Of a stretch of 64,000 nt of DNA, positions 36,728-48,899 are shown in pieces. Position 1 is the stretch's first letter, and each line of letters starts with the position of its first letter. The stretch is from Hydra vulgaris. Taxonomy: Eukaryota; Cnidaria; Hydrozoa; Anthoathecata; Hydridae. A program made the position numbers and the translations under genes. Below the pieces are notes generated by a model that did not search any database, was not told the DNA's origin, and was given only the letters and a program-made list of their open reading frames with translations. The DNA lies in NCBI RefSeq assembly GCF_038396675.1, contig NC_088921.1:19978501-20042500 (forward strand), given 5' to 3'.

Positions 36728-37079
36728 TCTGTTCTCCTCCTTCACGCCGGCCTTGTCCCTTCTCTTTTCCTTCCCCATCCCCCCCCCTTCCACCATTACC
36801 ACACACACACACCAGGGACAAAAAAATATTCAAATCTACTAAAATTATTGCTGCGAAAGATTTGAAGTAGGTACACAAAATTACCTTTGCAAAATATGGA
36901 GAACTGGTTACGGAGTTTGCATGCATCACTTCTGCCGCTATTCACGTCTTAATTAACCAGTACGACTGATCCATGCTGGGACTCTTCTAGGTTACTGGAA
37001 ACAGATTTTTGTTGCAAATTGATCAGCCTAAAAAATTAATTTCCACCATAAAAATTGCTAATCTTCTAAATATCATGAA

Positions 37080-39068
37080 CATTTATTATATTTTAATTTT
37101 TTATTATAAATTGTTTTACTTAACACTATTTAACATTTTATGTTATTATTGTTTTAACAAATATAACATTAGACTTTTGTAATATTATATTTTTTAATAA
37201 TATTATACAGGAAGGATATTTTTGTAATGATATTATATTTGAAGATTATATTTTTAATTTCTTTTAACTATAAAATATAAAATAAAAGTTATATGAAAAA
37301 ATTGTAAAGTAAATTTTGATTGCGTTTTCAACAAAAAGCAAAATATTTTTAAAAACAAAGCAGTAATAAATAAGTTTAAAACACTTATCTAAGTAGAAAA
37401 TAAAACTAACATACTGCGTGAACAGAAAGTTTAGAAGGAACTGGGAGAACAAATGACATCAACAGACTTTATTTGTTTTTTGTTACCTTACCTTTTTGTG
37501 ACTTTTAACATGAATACATAAAGGTTCTTGCAACGATAAACTGTATTCATCTTGAATACTTGATTCTGTACTTGAAAATCAACATCATTTTCTTTAACTT
37601 TTATAAGTCAGTTCATTGTAGCAATAACTATTGCTTTTAATATATACCAGCAATCTCAAATACATCATACTTTTTCATTATTAAGATATAAAACAATTCT
37701 AGTAAAATATAGCATTAACAACTATTTTAAACTATCAAGTTAGAAATTCAAGAGTGTGTGTATAAGTAAACACTTGCTAATTATATTAACAAGTCATGAT
37801 CTTTTTTCTAATTACCATTATTAACTAATGTTCCTATTCTTTTTTTCTTTTTCTTTTTTTAACTTTTAATTTTTTTCTTTCTTCACCTTTTTCATATAAA
37901 AGTTTTATATAAAAAAGGTTAAAAAAAAATGAAAAAAATGAAAAAGAATAGGAACTCCAAACAAAAAAGAATAAAGATAATCAAAAAAAAGTCATTACAA
38001 TTACGCAATACATTGCGCAATACATCACGCAAACGGAATGCTTTTATTAATAGTATTCCGAGTTTTTGCAATTTGCGCTTGCCAACTAGAGAGACGTATA
38101 CTAAGGTAAGCTCTCTTATCAAACAACTCTTGACGTTGCTGGTTAGTTTCAATCTTGTTCTTGGTCTAGAATTTTTGTTCTGAGTCATAAGTAAAGTTGT
38201 GTATCTTTTGTCTATCAGAATGTTAATTTCAGTTTGAAGTATTTTCTAAAACCACTAAAAAAATTTCAATCAAATTTTTATTGAAGTTATCATATAATTT
38301 GAATATAAAGTTAACAACTATTAAAATTAACAACGATTTTTATGCTATATTAAACATAGCATAAAAACATGGAAACAAAAAAAAAATCAACAACCGTTAT
38401 TCCATCATAATGACCTATCAAAAAAGCAATTTAAAGGTTTTTGAAGCTGGTTTAAAATTCATATTATAGAGACGAGTGGAGACAGGTTGAAAGTCAATTC
38501 AAAAACGTGAAAAGTATTAGCAGGCTAAACCATTAATACATATTTAAAATAAGCCATTAAAAGTATAATGCGCATGTTTGTGAACAAATTTTCCTTCAAT
38601 CCAAAACTTGACAACCGAGCAAAAACATTTTTTATATGGAGGTTAAAGAGCACGCGTAAAGTTTTTTAACAGATTGCTTGTTTTATTTTTTTTTTATGCA
38701 GTAAGTTTGTTTTTAAATAAACTAAGTTTATTTTTTGAAATTTATGTTTATTAAAAAGTTTAACTATAATTTTATGAAAATCTTACTTTGTAGAAGTCTT
38801 AAGCAAGTGTACACTTTGAAAAGTAAAAAACCGTCCAAAAAATGTATAACCATCAGATATAAACAAATTATAAGTTAGTCTTGAGTCTTTTGGTTTAGCA
38901 AATTTGAATTTTTTATTTAAAAAAAATTTAACTCACGTGTATGGGTATGAGTCATTTACGCATTTAAATTCTACATTTTTTACAGATGCAATTCAGAAAA
39001 TAAAAGTTGTAATTAAAAAACGCAATATGTAATCGGAATTAAACAGATTTTAATTAAGAAACGTAAGA
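37080..39068 (+). repeat. Long direct repeat, copy 1
   Basis: Non-coding segment repeated at 57.0-60.1 kb in the same orientation. Matching blocks include ATAATATTATACAGGAAG, AAAGTTATATGAAAAAATTG, AAAGTTTAGAAGGAA, AAGATATAAAACAATTCTA, AGCAATTTAAAGGTTTTTGA and a common end GAAACGTAAGAT. Open frames at 37,919-38,188 are low-complexity Lys/Arg-rich and not conserved as frames in the other copy, so I do not call a gene. Confidence 0.85.
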
Positions 39069-39539
39069 TAGTTGCAAGATTGTGAGGCGCTAATTTACAT
39101 CTCTACCCCCCTATTTTTATTTTTGATTATGATAGAGAATTTTATCCTGAGTAAAGTCCACTAATTTGAGGTTGAAGTGTCCAAAAAAAATACCAAAAAC
39201 GCCATCTTTTTTTATAAAACTTGCCTTTTTTTTTTATAACATTTGCCACCTTTTTTTATAACACTTTAAAATTTCACTATTTACGCCGCCTGATTTTTGT
39301 AATTTGAAAATAATTGATATAGTCATGAAAACTCCGAAAGTATTCATGAAAATTCCGATACAAAAAATTTACAAAAAACAAAATGTGATTATAAAAGACA
39401 CTCTATAAGAAATGTTTTTGTATTTCTGTTTTAAAATTAAAATGGTGAATGCTAGACGACCGACTATTATTGAGTTTGATAGCTTAATTTAACGGAAACT
39501 GGTCCAAGGTTTAATAACAATAATGACGAGTGCATCCGG

Positions 39540-40460
39540 ACGCGCAGGAAATTTGGTTTACTTGTTGCCAATATGATCTGTCCTCGCTGTAACATCCAGT
39601 GCAACAATCAAAATAGTCATAATGGCAATGGAAAGATTTGGAGATGCATGCAAAAACAATGCAAAAATTTAATAAGTATTCGTGTTGGAAGTTTTTGGAA
39701 ACTTTGGCAAATAATAGGTATTGCTTGTATTTGGACTCGTAGCGCCGGAAAAACCCGTCGCCTTTCAGTAAAAGACATTTAAAAGGATTTAGAAATTGGT
39801 AACAATAAAATTGTAGTTTATTGAAATCAATTTTGTAAACAACATTGCCGTTACTTATTTCCTTAACAACCGTGTGCAATTAGGAGGGCCAGGTTCAAAA
39901 GTGGAAATAGATGAATCACTCTTTTCAAGAAGGAAATTCAACCGAGGTAGAATTTTAGAAGATCAATGGATTTTTGGTGCGTACGATATAGCGACTAAAA
40001 AAGGGTTACTCATTACTGTAGCGCACCGCAATGCAGCAACCATATTACCCACAATGTATTATTCCTGGAACTGAAATATGGAGCGATATGTGGGCAGAAT
40101 GCCATGGTTTAGCAGCGCAAGGTTTTGAACATGGTACAGTAAACCATACTTTACATTTTATTGATCCCGCAACAAATGTTACAACATACAAGGTTGAGGC
40201 AATGTGACAAATAAGCAAAGTCAAATTTAAAGCTATGTTTGGGCCCAATGGAAATGATTCCCAATTATTTTTCAGAATTTATGCGGGCGCAACGTTTTAA
40301 AGAACACTCTTATTTTCTCTTTTGGAACCAAGTTGGAGATGAATATTCTGTTCGATTATTATTTTTGTATATAGTAACATTTCCCTATCTAAAATCGTTA
40401 ATACATTTAAAAAAATATGTATATAATCTGAAAATAAAAAAAAAAACTTATTCAATATAA
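39540..40460 (+). pseudogene. Merlin-type (IS1016/ISXO2-like) transposase, broken
   Basis: Zinc-ribbon start CPRCNIQC ... IWRCMQKQCKNLISIRVGSF, then after stops VEIDESLFSRRKFNRGRILE and DQWIFGAYDIATKKGLLI, with the first catalytic Asp in EIDES. Past a frame shift near 40,060 follow EIWSDMWAECHGLAAQGFEH and VNHTLHFIDPATN, holding the second Asp (SDMW). A TGA replaces the expected Trp of the VEAMW helix at about 40,205. This is the layout of eukaryotic Merlin transposases. Confidence 0.8.
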
Positions 40461-40759
40461 CACTTTCTGAAAAATGGTGGCGTGGGGTGTGCAAAAGGCT
40501 TAAATGACTAACTTTACATCAACCAGAGGGTGCTACTATATTACATAAGTGCATGAAAGTTTGTATAGTTTCAAAATATTTTTCTGTTCTTAAAAACGTC
40601 TAAATGAATAACAATTTAATTAATAAACCGAAAAATATAAGGAACATGGATGAGTCTGATATGAAATTTAGTTAAATAATATCTGCATATCTCACCCTGG
40701 AAAAGTAATTGTTAAAAAAGTGGTATAAACATCTGCATAGTCAAATATATAATTGGGAA

Positions 40760-41430
40760 ACAATCACTGTAACAGCTTGTGTCAATACAATAGATACCCT
40801 CTTTCACCATACTTTATGTTTTAAGGAAAAACCAAAAGTCTCCCCACAATTTTCCAATTGAAATGTCCCTGAAGGAAGAACATGGAGTGTTTTAGAAAGT
40901 TACATATTGTTAAATATGGTTGGACAAAGCAGGGTACTGTGTTTCTCTGGTTAAAAATCATTTCTTTCAAAAATTGGTTTTAATACACCTCCATTACTTA
41001 TTCTAGATGGCCACAACCTACACAACTTAGTTGAGTTATTAGATGTGGCTGTGGCAAACAAAATATATATTGTTAAGCTTCCTGAACACACTTACAACTG
41101 GCTTCAGGCTTGTAATAGAACAGTATTTGGCCCAAAGCTAACAGAATATTATGTGAAAATTTGATAAGTAATTTTTCCTGGACACTATTTACTAGAGTAA
41201 GCTTATGCGGATTAATGAAACAGGCTTGGAGAGAATCTTTTTCCTAAGTAATATTATATCTGGTTTTCGAGCTTATGAAATCTATCCGTATGATCTAAAT
41301 ATTGTTCCAGCTGAAGCTTATATTCCTAATTCTTTATACATGGAGGCCAGTTATCAAAACAGTGGGAACATGTTGAATAACTTAAGTGATCAAGAATCTT
41401 ATGGCCATTGTGAAATAGAAAAATGAATCA
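40760..41430 (+). pseudogene. Pogo-type DDE_1 transposase fragment
   Basis: PPLLILDGHNLHNLVELLDV followed by ANKIYIVKLPEHTYNWLQ-ACNRTVFGPKL is the DDE_1 signature region: the Asp of LDGH and the LPxHT..LQ..D turn, in which the expected Asp is replaced by Asn. SGFRAYEIYPYDLNIVPAEA follows, matching GFRxxGIxPxN. Stop codons lie between these pieces. Confidence 0.75.
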
Positions 41431-41760
41431 ATCATTTCCATCAATTGAAAAAGAAGTTGACTTTTCTATTTTTACATATTTAGCAATTAAGCAATTTTGA
41501 CCGTGCAAAGTTAATCGTGCAAATGCTGTTTTTAACCCACCCTTATTAATTAATTTAGTTTTTGGTAATATTAATACTAAATATCGGACAACTAGTAAAA
41601 AAAACGGAGATGGGATCAGGGTTGCCAGGTTTTTTTTTGGCAAAAAGCCAAAAATGAATAAAAAATAAACCAGAAATAAACCAGAATAAAAAATAAAATA
41701 AAAAAAGAAGTAAAGTAGAAATATTTTATTCAAAAATTTATTTGGTTTAGTATTAATCTC

Positions 41761-43340
41761 TAAAACATTTAATAAAGTTCCGCCAATACGTGAAGGTTGT
41801 CCTCTTTTTCGCATGCATCTGTTGTGTAAATTTTATTTCCGACTTTCAAAATCATTGATTTGGGAATATTAAAGTCTTTACAACAAATCTTTTGGCTCAT
41901 TAAATAAGATTTTATGCGAATGACCGCATCTAACACTTGGCTTGACATTCTGTTTCTCTGTTTGCTTTTCACATAGGTGACCTGTGAAAAGACTCTCTCA
42001 ACAAAGCCGTTAGAAACAGGAATACATAGACAAGTAAGGCAGTAGTCAGAAATGTCGTGAAAAGCGTGATGTCCAAAAATGTCAACATAGTCCCTTAAAG
42101 TTATCCAGAATTCAGCAGTATTTTTAGGAACTTCTTTTTCTTTAAAAATATCAGGCTCAGTCCATTCAACGATACTGAATTTTCTGTATTGGTTTTCAAT
42201 TTCTTGACTTTTTGTACTTATTAGGTGAGGAAAAGATAACTTTGAAAATGGAACCTTTTTAACTTGGGAAAGAACTTTCATCGGAGACAGATTTGACAAG
42301 CCGTGAAAAATTGATCTGTTTTCCGCACTCTGAGGAAAATTTGGCTCCAAAATCAACACACTGAAGAGAAAGTACAAAGCTTTTGGTATCAAAAACACGC
42401 TGCTTTAAACTTTTGAGGTGCATATTTAGCTCATTCATTAGATTTTCTGGATCAACATTTGACCCTTGAAAGAGAAAATTTAGACGCTCAAACTCTTGAA
42501 TGACTGGAGTGAGAAAAACAACATAATGGTAAAGGGTGTTGTCTTGGAACATTTTACATATTGAAGAGATTTTATAACGGACCTCAGAGTTTGCATTCAT
42601 TTCAGCACAAATAAAGAATGCTTTTAGTTCTTGCCAATTCACAAGCAAATTATAAAAATACTTTCCTCGAACCAACCAACGAGCTGCAAAAAACTTCTGA
42701 AAAGGGGACGGGGTTCCCACGCGTTTATTGTTTGGAATCATGAGTTCAAATAGCTTTTCATACTCGTTTCGACGAAGAATACTCTTGTTAAGAAAACCGG
42801 GGAACCTCGCTCAGAAGAAAGCCGACTGGAGATGGAATTGCATTAAAGGAATTTTGCACCACAAGATTTAGAGAGTGACAAATGCACCTCATAATACAGT
42901 TAGGCGATTTAGTTAGTACACTAGACCAGACTGAGTTATGTATGCCAATAACATTTGAAGCACCATCTGAACTGTATCGGATGCAGCTTTCAAGAGTTAA
43001 TCCAATAGAGTGGAGTTTAAAATTCAAATCATTAAAGAGATCTTTGCCTGTTGTTGAGATCACTTGAATGAGGCCAAAGAAGTCATCGACAATCTGTTTC
43101 TCTTTTTCTGAAAAATATCTCACGCATATTCAAGGTTTTTTCTCTTTTAATGTGTGAAGCTGCTTTTGATGTTGCTCTAAGCTACCTTTGTGTGGATGTA
43201 CATTAGTGCAGCAGAGGCGATACAAAGCTTGTTCAGATGCATCAGAGCTTTTTTTTACCCAGGTAAATTCTTTTTCCCACTCACTTCGATAACTACGAGA
43301 GTTTTTATATGATTTTTGTTTGGCATTGCCTATTTAAAGA
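41761..43340 (-). pseudogene. hAT transposase within the element, frame-broken
   Basis: From the N-terminus: a BED/TTF-like finger region (FTWVKKS, LYRLCCTNVHPHKGSLEQHQ), then RYSSDGASNVIGIHNSVWSS with the first catalytic Asp, CIMRCICHSLNLVVQNSF, and the C-terminal dimerisation domain CIPVSNGFVERVFSQVTYVK ... KQRNRMSSQVLDAVIRIKS. It is split by at least three frame shifts (near 43,123, 42,780 and 42,300), so it makes no functional enzyme. It resembles the ZMYM6-like group. Confidence 0.82.
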
Positions 43341-43550
43341 TGTTAATCTAAAACAAAAAGTTAAGTATAAGCTACAGATTATTAAACTTAATAACCATTA
43401 GGTATGATCAATTTTTAAGTTAGATATTATAAGAAGAAAGCAAAGATTAATTAGTTGTTATTTGAATAGTAACAGTTACTAAATTTTCAATATCCGCAGA
43501 AACAATCGTTTTACCTTAGTAAAGTATTTTCTAATATTTTCCGCAAATGC

Positions 43551-43670
43551 ATTTCAAATTTATTCAAAATTTATTCAAAAAAAAAACAAAATTTATTCAA
43601 AATTTATTCAAAAATTTATTCAAAATTTATTCAAAAATTTATTCGCAAATTTATTCAAAAAAACTTTTTA
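43551..43670. repeat. Short tandem repeat AAAATTTATTCA
   Basis: About eight drifting copies of 11-14 bases inside the hAT element. Confidence 0.8.
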
Positions 43671-44740
43671 AAGCAAAAAACCGACTTTTAAATGAATGGG
43701 CCGAGTCCAAATAAATTGTTTAAAATTGTTAAAACTCATGAGTGAGAGTTAATTCATTCTTTGAAATTCTTTAAATTTCTTTAATAAGCCGTAATAAACA
43801 AATAAAATTTTTTTTTACTCATTTTCGCTCTTTTTTTCTTTTCATTCGTTTTTTCATTCATTTTTGTTTATTTCGCTCAATTTCACTTTTTTTATGAAAC
43901 AAAAAAGCTTGATTAAATTATTTAACAACAACAACAACAACAAAAAAGCAGAATTAAACCAGATTTAATAAAATAACCAAAAAAGAAAAAATAAAGCCAA
44001 ACACTTTTAAAAAAACCAGATTTAAACCAGATTTTCTAAAATAAACCAGAAAAAAAATTTCAAGCAAAACCTAAAAAAAAAACAACCAGATTTGAGAAAT
44101 CTGGCTTAAAAAAAACCAAACGGTAACTCTGGATAAGATATCCAAATTCAAGTATCTATAAAAATTTTCTTTTTAAAAGTTATTTTCCATGAGATCCAGA
44201 TTCTAATGTTTTAACTTAAACCAAACAAACCTTTGAAAAAAACGTCTAAAGAATGACTGGAGGATAAACATGCAGAAGTAGAAAAAAATCAATCCAAATA
44301 GGATAGAAAAAGAAAACATTAATTTAATAAATAAAAAGTAGGTAGTTAAAAGATTAAAACTAGTCCAAAACTTACTGGAAAAGAAAAAAACTGTTAACAA
44401 TTTAACTATTAATAACTTTTATTTTATTTTATTTATTTAACTTGAATATGGAAGTTTTAATTTCTTGATATTATAATTTTTATTATAATGATTTCTTGAT
44501 TGTATATCTTGATTTAGTTCGTTTTTTTTTTTGCGTAATTTATAAACGATCTTAAATAGCCAGAATTAGGGAGGAAGCGGCCAGAATTAAGTTCAAATGG
44601 TCAGATATAGGTCTTTTAGTTAGCATCTAAAAAATGATGCCTAAACGCATGTCAATTTTAACTTTGTTAAAAACTTTACTCAAGTATATTCATCGTTAAG
44701 TAACCTATTTAAATCCAAATTTGTTTGTTTATTTTACGCA

Positions 44741-44745
<5 letters not shown>

Positions 44746-44828
<83 letters not shown>
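44746..44828. repeat. (TA)n microsatellite
   Basis: About 41 uninterrupted TA units between the hAT element and the Tc1-like remnant. Confidence 0.97.
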
Positions 44829-44832
<4 letters not shown>

Positions 44833-44959
44833 TATAATAAATACAAGGTGCCCAGATATTGGTCAGTTTACCCTAATAGCTGGTGCAAGAGCGTACTTAA
44901 CAATATGATGGTTTAAAGGCTAGAGTTTATATCGCGAAGACTTAATTCTAATAAAAAAA

Positions 44960-45706
44960 TTTTATCTAAAAAGTTTTCGTGTTGTTTTATTAATATACCC
45001 GCATATAATAGTCCAGAATTTAGGAAAGTCACGTCCAAAACATCAATCTTGTAAGCGTTAAACCACATTTTAACACTTTTGGGCGTGTGCTTTGGGTCGT
45101 TTTCTTGTTGTAATTTCCAAACCTAAGAAAAATTTTCCTTGGCATAAGGCATGTATACCTTGCATACCGATGGCTGAGTTCTTGGTTTTGGGGATAACAA
45201 CCATATTGTTTTCTGTCGTATCCAAAGCAATTGAACTTAGACTCATCGGCCTAAAGCAAATTTTTCAAAAAACGTAACTCCTTGTGTATGTACTGTTTTG
45301 CAAATTTCAAACGACTGACAAGATTGCGTTTCGAGACCAATGGTTTTTTTGGGGCAACTCTTCCAAATAGCTTATTTTCGCGTAAACGACTTTTGACAGT
45401 GCTGACAGACAAATTGAATAGTAAATTTTGAGCAATTTGATGTTTAATTTTTGGTGCGTTAGCAAAAGCATTTAGCTTAGCAATACGGAGAATGGCTGCG
45501 TCTTCTGTTGGGGCTGTTTTTCGTTCGCAAGACTTATGTTTTCTGTTGCTTAATGAACCAGTATTGTTAAATAAATTAATAGCATTGATAACTTTTTTAC
45601 AACAACAACCCAATCTTCGAGCTATTTCAGAGTTGTTCAATTCTTGATCTCAAAATGCCTGTAGTTGTCCTCGAAAGGCATCTGTTCCATGTTTTCCTCG
45701 TCCCAT
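44960..45706 (-). pseudogene. Tc1-like transposase, truncated
   Basis: Starts MGRGKHGTDAFRGQLQAF, then a stop, then NNSEIARRLGCCCKKVINAI (helix-turn-helix), STVKSRLRENKLFGRVAPKK, SRLKFAKQYIHKE and ADESKFNCFGYD with the first catalytic Asp (normally TDESKF). A stop precedes ADESK. After it come GKFFLGLEI and weak downstream text; the remaining catalytic residues are absent. Confidence 0.82.
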
Positions 45707-45986
45707 AGTTAAAAGAATATGATTTTTGCAAAATGAATTACAAGTTTATCCTTAAAATACTGTCTTTAGTAATTTTCTTTTAATATAATATAAGAATTTT
45801 GGTTTATTTTTAAGAAAAAGTAAATGTATGCTATTTAAAATGACCTCAAAAATTTAAACGCGATGCTAAAATGCTCAAAACAAGCAATTTTGATAGTTAC
45901 ATAAGTCAAATGAGAAGTTCCGTTCAAAAAAGTAAGCATTGTTGATGCTATAAAAAATAATAGCAATTGCTATAAAAACATAAAAC

Positions 45987-46090
45987 TTAATATCAAAATG
46001 TTATATATATATATAACATTTTGATATTAACTTATAAATTTAGCAAATATGCAAACTTAAGTTTGCATATTTGCTAAATTTATAAGTTTT
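45987..46090. repeat. Two adjacent perfect palindromes
   Basis: First palindrome: TTAATATCAAAATGTTATAT and its mirror complement, centred near 46,009. The second, directly next to it, has arms of 30 bases beginning AACTTATAAATTTAGCAAAT, centred near 46,058, with no loop. Confidence 0.9.
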
Positions 46091-46591
46091 ACTTTTGATA
46101 GTTTTTTATATCGATGAAATGGAAAAATCCTTTGGAAAATTACCAGTTTTGAAGGTGTCAAATAAAAAGTAGAGACCCTATATATAACTTTTATTTTTCT
46201 AATCAATCAACTTTAATATAATTTATTTCATAAACTTTATTTAATTGAGCATGAAAAAATAATGAGAGCACTTGACAATGAAAAAAATAATTTTAGAATT
46301 ACCAAAATGCATTGCAAGTACCAAAATGCATCAGTAAATCTGAGAAAAATAAAATTTGCGTATTTTCTTAAGGGATACAACGACAAAAGATTTATCTTGA
46401 ACTATTGCTAATTTACTTTACTTATAAAAAATTTATATTTTTCAGACAGTTTTTTTATCCTCTTTTAGAACCTGGTTTTAAAAACATATCTGGAATTGAA
46501 CTTTTTTAATTGTTTTAATTTCAGTAAAATGACTTTTGTGGGGCATATTGGAGCAACAAGTTATTTACATAATTGACTGTAAATCTTACGA

Positions 46592-46634
46592 AAGTTTTCG
46601 ACCATGTGCAGCAATATAATTGCTGCACATGTCG
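46592..46634. repeat. Hairpin at the end of the LINE fragment
   Basis: TTTTCGACCATGTGCAGCAA and its near-perfect inverse TTGCTGCACATGTCGAAAA around a short ATATAA centre. Confidence 0.85.
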
Positions 46635-47242
46635 AAAATGTCATAAATTGAGACCTAGAAAAATTGCAAAACACAGGCCAAGCGTAAGTCATATACAAAA
46701 TACTTAGACAAGGTATGTTTTTCATATTAAATCAGGATTGATGTCAAAAAATGTCTGGCAATGGATAGCAGACGTTCCAACGCAATATTTCTGATGGATG
46801 TTTTTGAAATGAGTGTTCCACTTAAGGTTATTTTGTAAAGTCACACCGAGGAGTTAGACAAAAGGTTGGGTTTCTAACTAACTGCTTGCAAGTAATATTG
46901 GGAAACCCTTAAAACCTTCTAAGGAGAAATCAATAAATTGAATTATTGTGCCGTTGAAATGCATTTTAGCGCCTCAATAATCAACTTAGCAAATTATTAA
47001 CTTCTTCCTGCGAATTATAGGAGTCATTGCGTCCGACATTATGTTATAGTGAAGCGTCATTGGCGAACAGATTAAAGAGACTTCTGGATTGGTTAAGAAC
47101 CGACATACCGTTGACTAACAGGTTGAAGAAAAACGATCCCAGCAAAGAGTCCTGTGAAACTTCACTAGTGATATTAATACTGATCACGCTATTAATATCA
47201 CAGTGTTTTGCCTTAAAAAGTTCCAGCTTCGATTTAACTTAG
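46600..47242 (-). pseudogene. LINE reverse transcriptase fragment
   Basis: Minus strand: SQDSLLGSFFFNLLVNGMSV corresponds to the PQGSVLGPLLFxxxIND block, and LFNLFANDASLYHNVG to the catalytic YADD block, here FAND. Then LMHFNGTIIQFIDFSLEG and, after a shift, LLGVTLQNNLKWNTHF. The change in the catalytic block plus stops show it is dead. Family jockey/CR1-like. Confidence 0.72.
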
Positions 47243-47255
47243 TAAATTTTACAAG

Positions 47256-48480
47256 TTAACTTGCCACCCAATACTTTGAAAAGTAGTAAGTTTTGTAGTT
47301 AGAGTCGTGAGTTTTGTCCTCGTCGCATTCTTTTATTTGAAAGAGCGTTTTGAGGCGGATCGCAAGACTTTGCTCCTTCGGTGATAATATTCCTAGACCC
47401 CCGCTTTTGACGGGAAAGAAAGGTGTCTCTCGTTTGACCGGGTTGAAATTGGTCTTTTGCCACAGATTTTCGAAAGTGGCTCGATTCAAACGCTCTATTA
47501 CCAAATTGGGAGTGGGTAAAACGTTTGCTAGAAACCACACTTTTGGCATTACTAGCGTATTTATCAAATTAGTCTTTCCCCAAGTGACAAAGTATGCAGT
47601 CACAGAAACTTGAGCTTTTTCTCTATTTTGTTAAGAGCTACTTGCCAGTTGAAATTGGTTGTATCGCTCAGTCTGGTGTAAAAGGTAACATCTAAAATTT
47701 TGAAACCGGTGTCATTGTTCCACTCTATGTTATCCAAAACTCGACAACCGGAACAAGTCAATTACCGAATTCTTGCGAATTTCGGTAATTGACTTGTTCC
47801 GCTGTCGAGTTTAAAACCAAATTATTCAAAAATTTTGAAGACTTTTCTCCTTCTTCGATTAGTTTTTGTTTCGTGCGAATAAACGCTCCATGAAACTGAA
47901 GCAAGAAAAGAGCATCGCGTTTTTTTTTTGATGCTTTCTAAATTCGGGTTAGCGTTTTGTCGCTCCCGTTGGATTTCGTTTTCAATCCTTTTCATTTTTT
48001 TTTTCGCACTTTTCCTGTATGTGTTGTAATTCAGCTCTCACATAAAGTTTGTTGTCGTCCCACCATTTTAAAATTGACTTATAGGACCGTTTTTTTGTTT
48101 GCCAATCTTGAATTAAAAGTTCAATTTTTTGCCTATGCACCTCAATTTCCAAAAGGGAGCAATTTAATTTCCAGTATCCTGGTCCTCTCCTAAATTTACT
48201 AATATTGACAGTTGTTGACACGAACTCGTGGTCGGAAAATGGGTTGGTGAGAATTTTGGTGTATGTTGTTTTTTTGGCGACTTTATCAGGGCAGTAGATT
48301 CTGTCGAATCTACATTTAACCGTCTGATTGCGCCATGTGAATTCTCTTTTGTAAAACATGTTTGTATTTTTTTAGATGTACTAGATAGAGTTCTCATTGC
48401 GCTGAAATATATCCTAAGCTTTACTAGTTTTAGAAATAAAATTATAGGTACCCTAATTGTCACAGCGTAACATATCACAG
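47256..48480 (-). pseudogene. L1/Tx1-like LINE with the reverse transcriptase core deleted
   Basis: Endonuclease C-terminus on the minus strand: KREFTWRNQTVKCRFDRIYC, NPFSDHEFVS (the SDH block) and RRGPGYWKLNCSLLEIEVHR. RT lead-in follows: GAFIRTKQKLIEEGEKSSKF. The text then jumps across a fold-back sequence to the C-terminal region: TRLSDTTNFNWQ, KTNLINTLVMPKVWFLANVL, RATFENLWQKT and PVKSGGLGILSPKEQSLAIR. The catalytic core between them is absent. Confidence 0.82.
47740..47809. repeat. Inverted repeat at the LINE deletion junction
   Basis: Arms of 29-30 bases, the left beginning CTCGACAACCGGAACAAGTC, around an 11-base centre. One small mismatch cluster (ACAACCGG against ACAGCGG). Confidence 0.88.
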
Positions 48481-48764
48481 CGTGACCAGTGGTAATAACA
48501 TTTGATTAAAATAAATGGTTTTCTGAATTTTTGTGGCAATAAGTATGTTTTTATCATAAGTAGCAATGATTAGTACAGCTAAAAGCCTGATTGCAATGAG
48601 CAAGACAGTTTTTGAATTGAATTGCATTTTTTGAATTGAATTGCAAATTTTGAATTGCAATGAGCAAGACAGTTTTTGAATTTTTTATAGGTTCAATAGA
48701 ACTTTAGCGATTAAAAATGAATTAAATTATCGCAAAAACGCCTGTTTTTACCTTCTATTTCAGT

Positions 48765-48842
48765 CCATTTTTTATAATAGCGGCATACTATTTTTTATAA
48801 TAGCGGCATACTTATTATTTTTTATAGTAGCGGCATACTATA
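48765..48842. repeat. Tandem repeat with TTTTTTATAATAGCGGCATACT
   Basis: Three copies of a unit of about 22-33 bases ending in AGCGGCATACT, the third with a G for A change. Confidence 0.82.
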
Positions 48843-48899
48843 ACAGGCAATATATTTTCTGAAATAAGAAAAGTAGAGCTTTCTACTGATATATAGTAT

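Larger units (their letters stand above)
41617..44131 (-). mobile_element. hAT transposon with recognisable ends, 2.5 kb
   Basis: Left end CAGGGTTGCCAGG and right end (minus strand) CAGAGTTACCG are imperfect terminal inverted repeats of hAT type, both followed by T-rich runs. Flanks are GATGGGAT (41,609-41,616) and GATAAGAT (44,132-44,139), six of eight bases identical, as expected for an aged 8-bp hAT target duplication. It encloses a minus-strand hAT transposase pseudogene and repeated AAACCAGAT phrases near both ends. Confidence 0.85.

Noticed and set aside
37919..38188. Lys/Arg-rich small protein on either strand
   Set aside because: Low-complexity A-rich DNA, overlapping open frames on both strands, and the frame is not kept in the duplicate copy at 58.3-58.7 kb.
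41769..42398. Intact host gene with a hAT dimerisation domain
   Set aside because: The frame is open for about 200 codons but the preceding transposase parts are in other frames, and the whole lies between hAT terminal repeats.
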